From Tetrahymena elliotti 4EA (Eukaryota > Ciliophora > Oligohymenophorea > Hymenostomatida > Tetrahymenidae): DNA of 64,000 bases. The notes beneath the pieces were generated by a model that searched no databases, was not told where the DNA came from, and saw only the letters and a program-made list of their open reading frames with translations. The stretch spans positions 331,645-395,644 of the forward strand of contig JH720315.1 of assembly GCA_000231825.2 (NCBI GenBank). Reading direction: 5' to 3'. Every line of letters begins with the position of its first letter. Within the stretch, counting starts at the first letter, position 1. Made by a program: the position numbers and the translations under genes. This document shows positions 13,486 through 25,916 of the stretch, piece after piece.

Positions 13486-16400
13486 ATGGTCAAATTTCGT
13501 AGCAATCAGAAAAGAAATTAAACTCAAAGCAATAAAGAAAGAAGTAAATAAATAATAAAACATGTAATAGATATATCATTTAATTAATATTTATTAATAA
13601 TACAAGAAGCTCTGTTGCAAATAATTTATAAAATACTTCATTTTCTAGTGTTGTCAGGTTAAATAAAAATAAAGAAATTTCAAATTTTAGTAGTGATTCA
13701 GATACTTCTTTAGAAGATTTCAAGAAATTTAAAAATGGATAAGATGAATTTTCTTTAGTAGAACCCTATATCCGTAAGCATGTTATAGACTAGCAAACTT
13801 CTTTTTTAAATCATCTTAATGTTCCCAGTTCAGCTTCTAAATCAAAGTCAAGAAGAAATAGCACTGCTAGCAATAAAAGCTATACTTAATTAGGCGGTAA
13901 AGACAATAAGAGAAATAGCGTCACTTCATAATATGGAATATAAGGAGTTAGTTAAAATTTAGATATAAATAAAAAAATATTGTAGATAGCTATTTAGGAG
14001 TAAATAGAGGAGAATGAGATAAGTAGTTTTTCTTCTGAAGATAGTAAATTGATTATTGATGAAGCATAAAACGATATGGTTGATATAGCACATTTGAATG
14101 CAATTGGATTCTAGGATATTGATTCCGTTGTTAAAAAGGAATGTGCTGAAACTTAAGTAAATGCTTCATTAATATAATTTGGTTGTGAGACTGTTGAAAT
14201 TTAGACAGATTTAATGAATTTAGCTGAAAGTAAATATGATGAATTTTTAATTAATTCTTAAGAGTTGGATTCATTAATTGATTTCAGAATATCAGGAATC
14301 AAACAATTTCAGATATTATTAGAGTAAGAAGGTTAGGCAACCAATATAGCCGATTTATAAAAAGATATTGTTCCATCTGGATTCAGACCACTTAAGATGC
14401 CTTCTAATGCTTATAAGGGTAAATTTAATAAATTTGAAAAGCTTTATGAAGAGAGTTTGCAAGAAGTTGCCTTGGTCAATCAACAATTAGAGAAAATGAA
14501 TATTGAAAAAAACTAATTATTTATTAGAGAAAAAGAACTATTAGAAGAAATAAGTTAAATAAAAGCATAGCTCAAAAAAGAAAAAGAAGAAGAATAAAGA
14601 AGACTCCTAGAATTACAGAGAAAAAGAAGAGAAGAAGAGGAAGAAGAAAAAAAGAGAAAAAAGAAAGCTCAAGAAATACCTGATAAATGGAAAAATTATC
14701 AATATCTTGTTTAAAAGAAAAAGTTTAACCAAGGTTTGTTTATTTTTAAGAAAAATTAATTGAATTTTATTGAAATTATTTTTTTTTTACTTCAAAAAAA
14801 GATGGAAGTCCTAGCAATTATATTCAATCAAATGCTCCTAAATTAGGTTAAAGAGCTATTATTGATTTTGACAAATAATATTAGACCGATTTGGGACAAA
14901 TTATTATTGATAAGCTTTAAAATAAAAAGTATAACAAGTTTAAGAATTTCATGCCAGTTTCTACAATTCTTAAGCAGATTAATCTAATTTATTAAGACCG
15001 TATCAAATAAGTCTAAGAAAATCCAAGGTTTAAAGAAATATCTTGTCCCAATTTTGCATACATCTTTCTCACTAAGATTTTTGGTCTTAAGAAAATTGTT
15101 GATTAGAAATTCATTATATTTCTACTCAGTTTAAAAAGGTATATGCAAGTTTTCAGAATAAATATGTTTGCTCGTTTTCTTGGAATCCTAGAGCAAAAAA
15201 GCTTAAACTTCACTCTTGATGAGTTTAATAAATACATTGAAACTCTAGATTATATATAAAACTAGTGCAATATAGGAAAAGATCTTGAAATATCTGAATC
15301 TGAAACTAAATATTATGTTCCATATATCAAGGTTGCAGCTTTTGTTGGTAAGTTTTAATTTTTTTCAATTCAATTTTCAGTTTAATTTCTTTTATTTATA
15401 AATTTAAAAAATGCAAAGAATAATATGAATGTCATTTTTTAGAAAAAATATTTTTTAATTAATTCAAAAGGTAATTTTGCTGATGCTAGATTTACTACAG
15501 AAGAGACAACAGATTTTAAGAAAGAAGTAGATCAACTGAAAGAAAATGATCCAAGATATCCTAATGTTCAAGTAACTGATTTTGATGTGTTTGTTCATAA
15601 AATGCTTAGCAAGTATAGGATGCTTGTAAACAGAGCAAAGACTTATGTCATTAATGCTTTTAGTAAAAAAAAAATAATATTTAGTTTTATTTTTAAATAC
15701 TTATTTCACAAAATAGATGCTAGTGATTTGGATGGAAATGGAGTTTGTAATTTAGAAGAATTCTTGATATTAAATAGGAATATAGAAGCTGATAATTATA
15801 ATGAAGAAATTTTAACAGAGGTATTTAATGAGAATGCAGATAACTATGAAGAAGGAGAGCCAAATTTAACTTTCAATAAATTTGCAGTTGTTTGTGTAGA
15901 TTTTAATTTATTCTCAGATGAAGCTTAAGATAAATTCCTGAATATAAGACTCAAGAGAGAGATAGATCTTAAATTTGAAGATTTAAAAAAGATTTGGCCA
16001 TAGAAAAGATAAGAATATGAGAGAAAAATAAATTCATTTAAATTTACTGATCAAAAAATTAAAGATAAATGGACAGAAATTACCTAAGTATTAAATGATA
16101 GATTAACCAGTAACGAAACTCAGGAACTTAAACCCTTGCTTATTGCTGAGAAAATCTTGGAGAGAGAATTAGAATTTCTAGAAATATTTGAACAAGAAGG
16201 ATTTGAAGATGAGGAAGCTTTAAATAAATACATGACAGATGGAGTTAAAAATAAAATAAACCATTTACCTGAAAATGCACAATAGCAAGCTATCGAAAAA
16301 ATAAAGAATTCTTTAGTTAGAAAATCTACATTTAATATTTCTTCTTCTCAATCAATTGATGATTAAGCATCAATCAAAGCTATCTTATAAGCTATAACTT

Positions 16401-16684
16401 AGACAAATGAAAAAGATCTAAAAAAATCTAAATCATAAATAAAAACAGCTCTTTAAGAGAAATTTGAACAATACAATCCAGAATAAATAGTTAAATAAAT
16501 AGATATTTTGCTTGATTAAAATCAGAATCAAAATCAAACTTCTAAAGAAACTGTAAAAAGACAAGATAGTTTCAGATTAGTCAAAAACAATAGTGAAATT
16601 TCAATTCCCGAACAACTCAGCAAACAGCAAGTTGAATTGCTAGTTTTTGCAAAGCAAGAAATTGAAAATAATCAAAAAAAATGA
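13486..16684 (+). CDS. EF-hand and coiled-coil protein, hypothetical
   Basis: A long frame is open from before 13650 to TGA 16682-16684. Introns are 14734-14801 and 15348-15470, both GT...AG with matching phase. The ATG at 13486 is the best start candidate, but it lies in another frame from the body, so an unresolved first intron is needed between it and about 13650. The N-terminal third is acidic and Ser-rich. A Lys/Glu coiled coil follows (about 14420-14690), then a folded region. A canonical EF-hand loop DLDGNGVCNLEE is coded at 15725-15760, with Asp at positions 1 and 3, Asn at 5, Gly at 6 and Glu at 12. Only one clear loop was seen; the following segment EVFNENADNYEEGEPNLTF may be a degenerate partner. 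The C terminus is Gln/Lys-rich. It is probably a Ca2+-responsive protein; its partner is unknown. Confidence 0.8.
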
Positions 16685-17429
16685 AAGAAAGCAAAAAAAA
16701 CTTAAAATAATAAAAGAATTCTCAAAATAAAATTTAAATTAAAAATAATTATCAAACAATCTTATACTTTAATATTATTTAAAATAAATATTATCTAAAA
16801 TTAAATTAATAACTAACTGAATAATGAATTAACTCATGAGCTTTGAAAAATAAAATTAATTCATCTTTAAAATTTCTTTACTTAAATTAAATTAAATCTC
16901 TATAATTCATGTTTTATTCAATAAATTGATTAATATCTAATTAGATTAATTTCACTTTGATTCATAAAAATTCAAAAATAAATAATTTTATTAAATTATT
17001 TGAAACCTGATCTACAAATTTTAATTAAAATTTAATTTAAAATAATTATTAAGCTTTCTCTAAAAAATTAATTCATCTCATAAATTTAACAACTTAAATT
17101 TATTTAAATTGTTTTAATGCTAGTCTTGTTCATCCAATAAATAACATAATTTTTTAATATCTAATTAAGCGTATCTCACTTTGGTTCATAAAAATTCAAC
17201 AAAGAATTTATTTACCCTACCTTAAAATATTTTTGTTTAATTTATCTGTTTTTCAGTTAAAAAAATAATTTTTAATTTAATATTATTCATGATGTTAAAC
17301 AAGTTATAAGTATATATAGCCGAATCCTAGGATTCACATCTATATATATATAATATATAATTAAATTGAATAAATTTAACATAGTAAAGAATCATAGATA
17401 GATTTATTTTTTAGAAAATATAAAAAGGA
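16685..17429. other. Intergenic, AT-rich, with promoter region of the small TM gene
   Basis: No coding frame was recognised. The right end contains TATATA-rich sequence around a 14-bp perfect palindrome (listed separately), about 95 bp before the ATG at 17430. Confidence 0.5.
17322..17335. promoter_or_regulatory. 14-bp perfect palindrome upstream of small TM gene
   Basis: GAATCCTAGGATTC is its own reverse complement. It is flanked on the left by TATATATAGCC and on the right by ACATCTATATATATA, so the arms extend as an imperfect inverted repeat. It sits 94 bp before the ATG at 17430. A dimeric DNA-binding-protein site or a hairpin in the 5' UTR are possible readings; neither is shown by the sequence alone. 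Confidence 0.4.
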
Positions 17430-17825
17430 ATGGTGAAAATAGATCCAACAAACAAGTGGTCTACCACTAAATTAGTGAAGGAGACTGACACTCATGTATT
17501 CTATAGAGATAATTTGGGTAAAGTGAGAAGCTTTAGAAAAGATACCCCAATTTCTAAAGAATTTGTTAGATTAAGATTTATGGAGAATTTTTGGAGATGG
17601 TGGAGATTTAAAACGCCTGATCTCAGAATGGCTCTTACCCCTGTTGCATTAAGTTTAGTTTCTGGCCTAATTATTTATAATTTATCTATATGGGTATCCG
17701 AGCATGATGTAATGATATAAGAGAAGGCAAAACTGCCAAAAGAATTTACAAAAGAAAATGTAGAAGCCTTCAAAAAGGAGAGATAATAAATGTAAAAAGA
17801 TACCTAAAGCAAAACTTAGGAATGA
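17430..17825 (+). CDS. Small single-pass membrane protein, possibly mitochondrial
   Basis: ATG 17430 to TGA 17823-17825 gives 131 aa without introns. The frame passes TAA at 17718 and further TAA/TAG codons as glutamine. Residues 1-60 are basic and aromatic, with a conserved-looking FMENFWRWWRFKTPDLRMAL segment at about 50-69. One hydrophobic helix lies at about 73-90 (PVALSLVSGLIIYNLSIW). The C-terminal 40 residues are charged and Gln/Lys-rich. Codon use looks genic and GC content is above the flanks. The basic N-terminus followed by one helix and a charged tail resembles accessory subunits of mitochondrial inner-membrane complexes. That is inference only, because no family was recognised. 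Confidence 0.85.
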
Positions 17826-19110
17826 TCTACTCAATATTTATATTTAAGTACTTCATAAAATCAAAGATTTAAAAATTAGTAAATGTTGATCAAAATTAAA
17901 GTTTTCAATATTTTACATAAAGAATTTAAAAAATATATTATGCATATCCATTCCTAACATTTTTATGTGTATTGTATTTCCACTGAAATAGATTAAGCAT
18001 TTCTTTAATGTGAATTATTCAAACACACACTTTCAAAGCTGAAAATGAAATTTATTTGATGATTGCTAATATTTAACTTTTTGATGCAGTTAAAAAGCTA
18101 TTTTCATTGTGTAAAAGAACATTTTAAAGTATTTCATAATAAAAAAAGAAAAAATGAATGAATAATAGTAAGAATTGTTTATCATAAAAAATTTAAATAA
18201 AAATACCTCAAAACTATTACAAACATTTTTACAAATTTTATTGATTTTTTCAAAATATTAAAAAATTAATAAATAAATCTAGATAAAACTTATTTACTAT
18301 AAATTGAAAGGATTAAATTCTAATAATTTTGTAGCAGTCTCTTATTATTTTTATTAAGTTAATATGAAATAAAAAAAAGTGCTAACCATCATTAATTACT
18401 TAAAATAACTGAAAACAATTTTTAAAACTTTTATTTCAAATTAGAAATTTAAAATACATTTATTAAATTTGTTTTATTATAAACTTAGCATGATATTTTT
18501 GAATTTTACTTTACAAATTAGATGATTAAAATTCACGTCAGTTGAAACTCGAACTAGAGATATAAATTATAATTCAAAAAAATATGACCTTAAGATAGAA
18601 TATGTGTGCTTTTAACACAAAATATTTAGAGATTTTGACTTAGTTTTCAAATGATTTGTTAAAAATAAATAAATGAGTGAATGAGTGATTTAGAGAGTAA
18701 TTAAAGGAGAAATTCATAAATGCGATTTGTACATAATTGAATTTGAGCAATAAAAGTAGCTAACTTAATTACATATGAAAGATCAAGGATTAATTGATAT
18801 TTTGTTTGCTTTATATCTTTAGTTTTTCTGTTGATTTTTCTTGAACAAAGAGAGTAATTTAACTATATTTAAATAGGAATTCAATGGTTTGTTTGATAAA
18901 TTAAAGAAATTAGTTATTATCAATCTTGTTAATGAATAAAATCAAATTAATACTAACACAAAAGCTTATTCATTCATTTATTTATTTTAAACACGAAAGA
19001 AACAAAGCTATAAATAAGTAAATAATTATTTACATCAATATATAATAATAGATAGATAGATCACTCTCTCAATCCACATTAGCTAAAATTTTATTAAATA
19101 GCAAATAATT
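17826..19110. other. Intergenic, AT-rich, no gene seen
   Basis: About 1.3 kb with no supported coding frame, RNA gene or clear repeat. A short TTCGAGT-containing stretch near 18540 was checked as a tRNA T-loop and rejected because the arms do not pair. Confidence 0.5.
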
Positions 19111-20934
19111 ATGTAAGGTTTAAAGTTGCCATATTAAAAGCACGCAGACGAGGATGAAGAATAAAGTCCTTAGAGTAATTTTTCTTTTTTTGTTTGTTCT
19201 TTTTGCTAATAATTTTACATTTGAAATTGCTCATTTGCTCATCTAGAAACAATACAAATTTTTAGAGATTTTTTCCTAATGTTTTAAATATTTAGCATTT
19301 GATTTTCAAAAAAAATAAACATGAGTATGATTAAAAAAGTAGATTTAAAAATTATTTTTATTTTTGATGGAAATTTTATGAAAATTTGCTGGTGCTAATA
19401 GAAATATTGAAAAAACAAAATGAGATAGAATAAATAAATAATATATTAATGGTTATATTAAATAATTTTGTTATAAATAGATGGATAATGTGTAAACCAT
19501 GAGAATCATGAAACAAATAGGTCTTCTATCATTGAGGATAATACTAAAAAAATGGAAACTTAGTTTAATTAAAGTTATATGGTTACATATACATAGGGTA
19601 ATATGACAACAAACTCAAATAATTTAAGTGTGTCAAAGGTAGATTTGAATTAGATTTAGGGGAGATATAAATCAGCCAATAAATAACAGAGCTAAGATAT
19701 GCAAGAATATGTAATGGATAACAATAGTTTACAGAATAATGAAGATATAAGAAGTGATAATAATTAAATTATTCCTTTAGAAATTCAAAATGAGATGATA
19801 GATTATCACACTAAGAATTAGAATGGTTAATAACAAGCTTCAAAGAAGGCAGCAGCAAAATAGTTATAATATAAAAAGCGTTAGGCTGATTTACATATAG
19901 AAATACCCAATTCCGATGAAGAGAGAAAAGCAAAACAAGATGCTTATAACAAAATGATGATTTAGCAGTAATTAATTATGTAAAACGGAAATGGCAATAG
20001 TAGTAACAGGCGTTAGTTAAATCCATAGTAAAAAGATCAAGTTTACAGGGAAAAGAAAGGAGAAGGAATGGAAAATCAAGAAAGTGCAAGAGTTAATGAC
20101 ATCATTAAGAATAATTAAATTGATGTTGAAAATTTAGAAACAATTTAAATTGATTATGACTATGAAACTATTGAAGGACTCACTGATGATTAATGCTTAG
20201 AACTTTATTGCGAAGGCAGTGTTAAATTGAAGAATTAATCTCGTTTATTTTGCAAATTGGCTTATGAGAATTTATTAGTAGAAAAAATACGCTCTACAAC
20301 TAGACTTATTTATACCAATCTGTCAATAGTCAATAATGGAAATTTGAATTCAAGTGATTTTATTTCTGAATATATTGTGGCACCTTTAAAAAGGGAAAAC
20401 ACAAAATTTAGAACCCAAGATATTAGCGAAGCATTCACAGTTTAATGCTCTGATTATATACATTTTAATATTAAAAAGTTTATTAGCAAGGCAGTCAAAT
20501 TGTTTATTATTCTATCAATCATAATGCTCATTTCATTTATCCTTAAAATTTAAGATTCTGCATATGAAAAAGATATCATTCTCCAAAGTTGTATTATCTT
20601 TTTAGGGCTATTTTAGTTTGCTTCTACTTACTTTTACATTTCAGGTATATATGCATGTAGCAATGAAAATATAAGAAAAGGGATCTTCTTTAATCAGCTT
20701 TATTTCTTTGCAAGCATAGCTTTATTTTTATTTGAAAGCATCTCACTTAATTACTTTGGCTAAATAATTAATAACACAATCCAAAGCAGACCTAACTTCA
20801 AATAATTCATTTTCTATTACTTTAGCTTCTTCCTTTCCTTTATTGTTTGCCCATACTTGTATAAAATTAATAAAAATACCACTTCTGCAGTGCGTAGAAT
20901 AATTAAAATTGTTTCTGATGAATAAATTGATTGA
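19111..20934 (+). CDS. Four-TM membrane protein with long polar N-terminus
   Basis: Exon 1 is 19111-19174, the intron is 19175-19480 (GTAATT...AATAG), and exon 2 is 19481-20934, ending at TGA. The phases agree, giving 505 aa. Residues 1 to about 230 are polar, Asn/Gln/Glu/Lys-rich sequence with many TAA/TAG glutamines. About residues 230-355 look folded and contain Cys residues (DDQCLELYCEG and FTVQCSDY motifs). Four hydrophobic segments follow at about 359-380, 395-420, 430-450 and 470-487 (for example FIILSIIMLISFILKI and FSFFLSFIVCPYLYKI), then a short basic tail. The function is not recognised; a four-helix membrane domain with a cytosolic N-terminal region is the likely topology. Confidence 0.85.
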
Positions 20935-21899
20935 AATTCATTTTAATAACGAAGTCATCTACCCTAATCATTTCCTTAGTCTGCTTTACTTCCAATTTAA
21001 TCACCTACTTTATATTTTCTATCTAGCTTTTATCATCTCTCTACCAACCAATCATTAAATATTATTTGTATTCATACATAATTTCTATTCATTCATTAGT
21101 TCATCTAAATCATATATTTATTTATATTTACTATTATTTCCTTTTCAAACTTTAAAAAATAAAAAACATGAATAAAAAAAACAAACAAAAATTTTCAAAA
21201 AAATAAAAAATTAATATATTAAAAAACTTAATTCCAATTATATTGATGGCACACCATAAAAGGGTAGATAAAAACACATCTCAGAATTATTTTTCCCTTA
21301 TTAAAAACATAAAATAATAATTAAAGAACAATAAGAGTAAAATAAAAAATTATATTATTTTAAAGTAGATGTTTAAGATTAAATCTTTTAATAGCCAAGA
21401 TTTATCAAATAAAGAAAAAATCAAATAAAAATGGATTGTAAGCATATTTTAATAAACGAATTTTATGATTTATTAAAATATTTAGTATATTCTAACTTCC
21501 CCTTTTATTTGAATATTATTTTTTTCAAAAATAGATATAATAGATATCTCAAAAATTAGAAGAGAGCGTTAGAGATTATGTGGTAAATAAATAATTTTGA
21601 AACAATTTTTAAAATTTGATAATTGAATAAGTACTATTTTTCACTTAGTGAAATAAGCCCTTATAAAATTAGCTTAATTAGCATGGTATGTGATTAATTA
21701 TTTTTACAGCAACCAAATAAGTAAGATTATTTTGGAATTTTATATAAAAAAAATAATATGTTTTATGATAGAAGCATTGAATAATAAATATATATTTTAA
21801 TTTAAAAATGTAATGGAAGGATTAATATGCTAACAGGGTTAGTGAAAGGGATTTTAGAGTGATACGTAGTATGTATAAGTTTTGTATAAATAAATAATT
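20935..21899. other. Intergenic between convergent genes
   Basis: This is the convergent 3' region of the four-TM gene (+) and the half-LIM gene (-). It is AT-rich and no coding frame was recognised. A TAGCTTAATTAGC stretch near 21670 resembles a tRNA A box, but no B box or folding arms follow. Confidence 0.5.
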
Positions 21900-22900
21900 T
21901 CACAAGAATTCCTTTTCTTTGAAACATTAAGTATGGTAGAATTTATTATTATATTAGATAGTAGGAGGTATGAATCCTTCTTTAGCTGATTTAAGCTTCA
22001 TGTAATTTTTGCAATATTCACAAATTGTTGATGATTAAAACACTTTTGAGAAGTAATCGATTTTATTGGTTTTCATTTATGGGAAGAACATATCGAAAAG
22101 AATACTTGTATCTAATTTCTTTTAAGCTATTCTAACAAATAGAGATATCTCTTTGAAGACCTCTGGAATTGTATCAGGGATTTCAATTTTTTCTGGTTCG
22201 TTACTAGCTATGGGTGAGTTAGATTATTGAATTTAGAGTCTCTTTGGGATAGGACAAACTATAAGATCTTATACTATATAAACATTTTAGTAAGTTTGAT
22301 TTTGCATTTGGACTTTTTATTCGCGCACAAAAATAACAATTTGATAATTTGAAAGAGGTTGACCTTATTAAATAGGTCTGCGAATAGAAATCATACCAGG
22401 CTCAATAAGAATTCCAATATTTGACTCTATTTTTTTAAAGTATTGAATATCCTTTTGAAAGAGTTTCTTTTCAATCTAAAAATATTAATTTCTAGAAATG
22501 ATATCATCAAATCCATCCCTAATGCTTTAGTTCTTTTCAAAATTTTTTTGGTCTTCAACCTCTTTATAATTAACTAAAAACATTTCTAAAGACTTCTCTA
22601 AATTAGTTTTTTTCTTATCGACATTCCTTAAATTTATTTAATTAAAGTTAAATTAATTAATTTATTTATTGCTTGTTTATTTTCTTCATTAATGATTGTG
22701 ATCATTTATAAATCTTATTTTGATCATTTAATTTATTACTGAGTAGTCTATCTTTAAGTGGCTGGTGGCTAAGGATTGTTTTAACTCTACTGCAAATTCT
22801 TTAATGATTCTAAGTAATTTACTAGATTCTTTTTTACCGCTGAAAGCAGGTTTATAGTATGATCTATCTTTACCAAATACTTTTGCTTATTCTAACTCAT
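21900..22900 (-). CDS. Hypothetical protein with C-terminal half-LIM-like Cys/His motif
   Basis: ATG 22900-22898. Exon 1 is 22900-22740, the intron is 22739-22627 (GTAATA...TTTAAG), and exon 2 is 22626-21900, ending at TGA (295 aa). The start MSQNKQKYLVKIDHT is supported by a decayed second copy of the same 5' end at about 23269. Residues 35-100 are Gln-rich and then coiled-coil-like. The middle is polar. The C terminus has CEYC, 25 residues, then HTQC (C-x2-C-x25-H-x2-C, ending in NNKFYHTQCF), which resembles the first zinc-binding half of a LIM domain. The protein stops four residues after CFKEKEFL begins, so the second zinc site is missing. A single zinc-binding knuckle is the likely reading. 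Confidence 0.8.
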
Positions 22901-25900
22901 TTCTAATAAATCTAATCTATTAAATTTAAAGATATTTGATTTAATTAATCTTTCAATTATATTAACTAAACATAAATTCCCTTTGGTATTATATTAAATC
23001 TTCTATCTATCTATGATCTATCTATCTATATTCGTTTCTTTTTATTATTACAAAAATATATTTAATTCCTAAAGAGTACTATTTATTTATTTAATTTATA
23101 GCTAGCTAATACTACTTAATTCATTCTCATTTTAACATTAAAAAAAAATAATCTTTTTTTAAATTTAATCAGCCATCCAATTTTATAAAAAACCTTCAAT
23201 TTTATTTTTAAAATATTCATGTTATGTATGATTTATCTACACCAAATATTTTTGCGTATTTATATTCATTTCTAATGAATTAATATATATGGGTTAATGC
23301 TTTGAATAATATACCAAAAACAATAAATTCCCTTCAACAAATTATTTTTAAATCTTTTTATTTTTCTTTCTTTATTTTATAAAAGCAAAATTTAAATGAC
23401 AAAAATATTAATGTAATTAATATAAATACTATTGAGCATAAATTTATTCATTTTTAAACAAAAATAAATAAAATTGTTTATTTCAATTTGTTGGTTTTAT
23501 TCTTGCGTTTTTATATTGCTTTTTAAAAATGATGCAGAACCCCCTTTTTTCTATATATACTCAACAAATTACAAACAAATAATCATGAACATGATTATAA
23601 TAAATAATAGAGTAATTAACAGGATCAAATTAATAAAAACTTATTGTGATGTTATACATTTAGTAAAACCAGATTATAACTGGTAACATTAGAGTTAATT
23701 TCTATATATATATAATATTATCTTATTTATTTTAAAGTTTCTCAAATATTTAAAAACAAATAATCTCAAAATTAAACTTTTAATTTAAAGCTTTTTATTT
23801 GGAAAGAATTCAATTTTATTTTAGTAATGCTTTTTTGTTTTAGGAGTCAATTTCATTTGCAATTTGGTATAGAAGTTTAATTTATTTATTATTTAAATAT
23901 TTTAGACTTCATTTCTTAGTTTTAGTATTAAATTTAATATCAACTTATGCTTTTAATTGATAAATTATTTTTAATATTGTGATTAAAAAATGCTACTGTT
24001 TGATTTTTTATTAGTCATACACTTTTATTTAATTAATTTCTTGTATAACTATTTATACAGAATTTTAATGCTAAAATGATATAAGATTGAACACCTGCAT
24101 ACTTTTGATAAAAATTTATAAGCTAAAGTTTAAATTTTTAAGTATGTTTATTATTTATGATTAAATAAATTTATTAAAAATTTTCTTCATGAAATAACAA
24201 ATTAGTTGGTATAGCTTAGATTTATTTATTATTAAATTTTTAATTTGTGTTTTACTAAGAAGACAATCCAAAATATTGATTTATTATTAATTTTTCTTTT
24301 AAAACCGAATTAATAAAATTACAATTAGATATTTATTTAATATTAGCATTTTACATTATTTTTAGAAAAAGTTTATTAAGCAATAAAATAATTAATTGTA
24401 TCTCTAATTTTTACTCTTTTTATTAACTTAGCAAGTAGAAATTAAATTCAATATTTAAAAATTAAAATGTTAATTTACTATGTTTTTAATTTAATTAAAT
24501 TTCAGTTTTCGTTTTATTATTACTTTTAAAAAGAATACTTTTTAAACTTTTTTGAATACCTAATTATTTTAATTTAATATTTTTAAACAGGAATTAAACT
24601 TCTAAGGTTATTTTATTGATTTAGTTTAGAAAATGTAATCATTGAAATGTAAAATAATTTTTAAATTCCTTTTGTCATATTTTGGAGCTCAAAATGAATA
24701 ATTTGCTTTTTTAAATTATCTAATAAGAATTTATTAAGATTTTGAATTTTTAATTAAATGCATCTAATTCACCAGATTAATATTTAACTATTTACGATTT
24801 TACATTCTAAAAATCTTGCCAAAGCCTATATTTTGATGTAATAATAAATAATAAATTGTAAACAAAATTTTAGAATTTACATTTCTAATAAATAATTCTG
24901 ATCAACTGGATGATAAATTTTGTCTTTCAAAAAATATCAAGAAAACCAAATTTAATCTTATCAAATTCCCATTTTGTGTTTCTAAATTATTTTAATCAAT
25001 AGGTAATAGTAAAATATACTTGAATTTTTTATCTATTACCATTCAAATTATTTTTAAACCTAAGATAGTAGTAAAATTTTTAATTTTAAGGTAGGAGTAA
25101 AACAAACAAATGATATTAGGTACCTGATAAGTGAGACAACGCGGCTAATAATTATAAAAGTAAAAAAATTATTGTAATAGATAGTCAGTTCTTTTTTAAT
25201 ATAAGAAATAAAAAGAAAAAATAGGAAAATATTTTGAAAAGAAAATTCTTTGATAAATAAATTTTAAACATAAACAAACTTAGCAAAATAAGTAGTTCGT
25301 TTTAATTTATGAAGGTATGGATAAATTTAATTATAAACAGTCAAAAATTAAGTACTTTATTTTCTGTTTAAAAATGTCATCAAAATTTAGAAAAATCTAG
25401 TTAACAAAACAAAATTATTTATTAATTACTTTTAAAAAAATATTTAATTTTAATTACTGTGATTTTAAACGTGTAAGGGTCCAAAAAAAATAAACGTTTA
25501 CAAATTACATATTATAGAAGAAATTAAATTAAGTTAAAAAGTTAAATTCAAGCAAATTAATTATTTGTACTATTATTTGTAATTCCAATTTAATTTTTTT
25601 TTTGATTGATTTGATTTATCTTTTTAAGATAATGTAATAAAGATGAGGAAATAACTAATAGGAAGACTGGAATTTAAAAAGATAAATAAATTAAATTGAG
25701 TTAGTGATATTATATACAGAGAAAATGCATAAGAAATATTATTAAGAATCTAGATTAATGTATTTTTTGATGCTCTTTAAGTTAATCTATTTGGATGGTA
25801 CTTCTTTATTCTGCTGAGAAACTAAACAAGCAAACAAGCAAGCAATAAAGTAAAAAAAGTAAATCGAGTAAATAAAATCAAGAAAATAAAAAAATTAAAA

Positions 25901-25916
25901 AGCAGATTAAATACAA
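22901..25916. other. 3-kb gene-poor AT-rich region
   Basis: Apart from the truncated 5' copy of the half-LIM gene (about 23200-23356), nothing with gene-like composition was found. Frames here are long only because TGA is rare in such sequence. A 70-codon plus-strand frame at 23474 is not supported. The right end holds the promoter of the gene at 25917. Confidence 0.5.
23200..23269 (-). pseudogene. Truncated copy of the half-LIM gene's first codons
   Basis: On the minus strand, the ATG at 23269-23267 opens MNINTQKYLVQINHT, which parallels the intact gene's MSQNKQKYLVKIDHT. Upstream non-coding sequence is also similar between the copies (22901-23002 versus 23270-23356). After about 16 codons the similarity fades into AT-rich sequence with no matching downstream exon. 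It is best explained as a partial tandem duplication that decayed. Confidence 0.6.

Noticed and set aside
18530..18560. TTCGAGT-like stretch as a possible tRNA T-loop
   Set aside because: No pairing T-stem, no A box at the right distance and no acceptor stem.
21650..21720. TAGCTTAATTAGC stretch as a possible tRNA A box
   Set aside because: No B box follows, and anticodon and acceptor arms cannot be drawn.
23474..23686. 70-codon plus-strand frame
   Set aside because: Composition is I/F/N/K-rich without motif, splice context or flanking coding signal, and it continues through AT-rich DNA as any TGA-poor sequence does.
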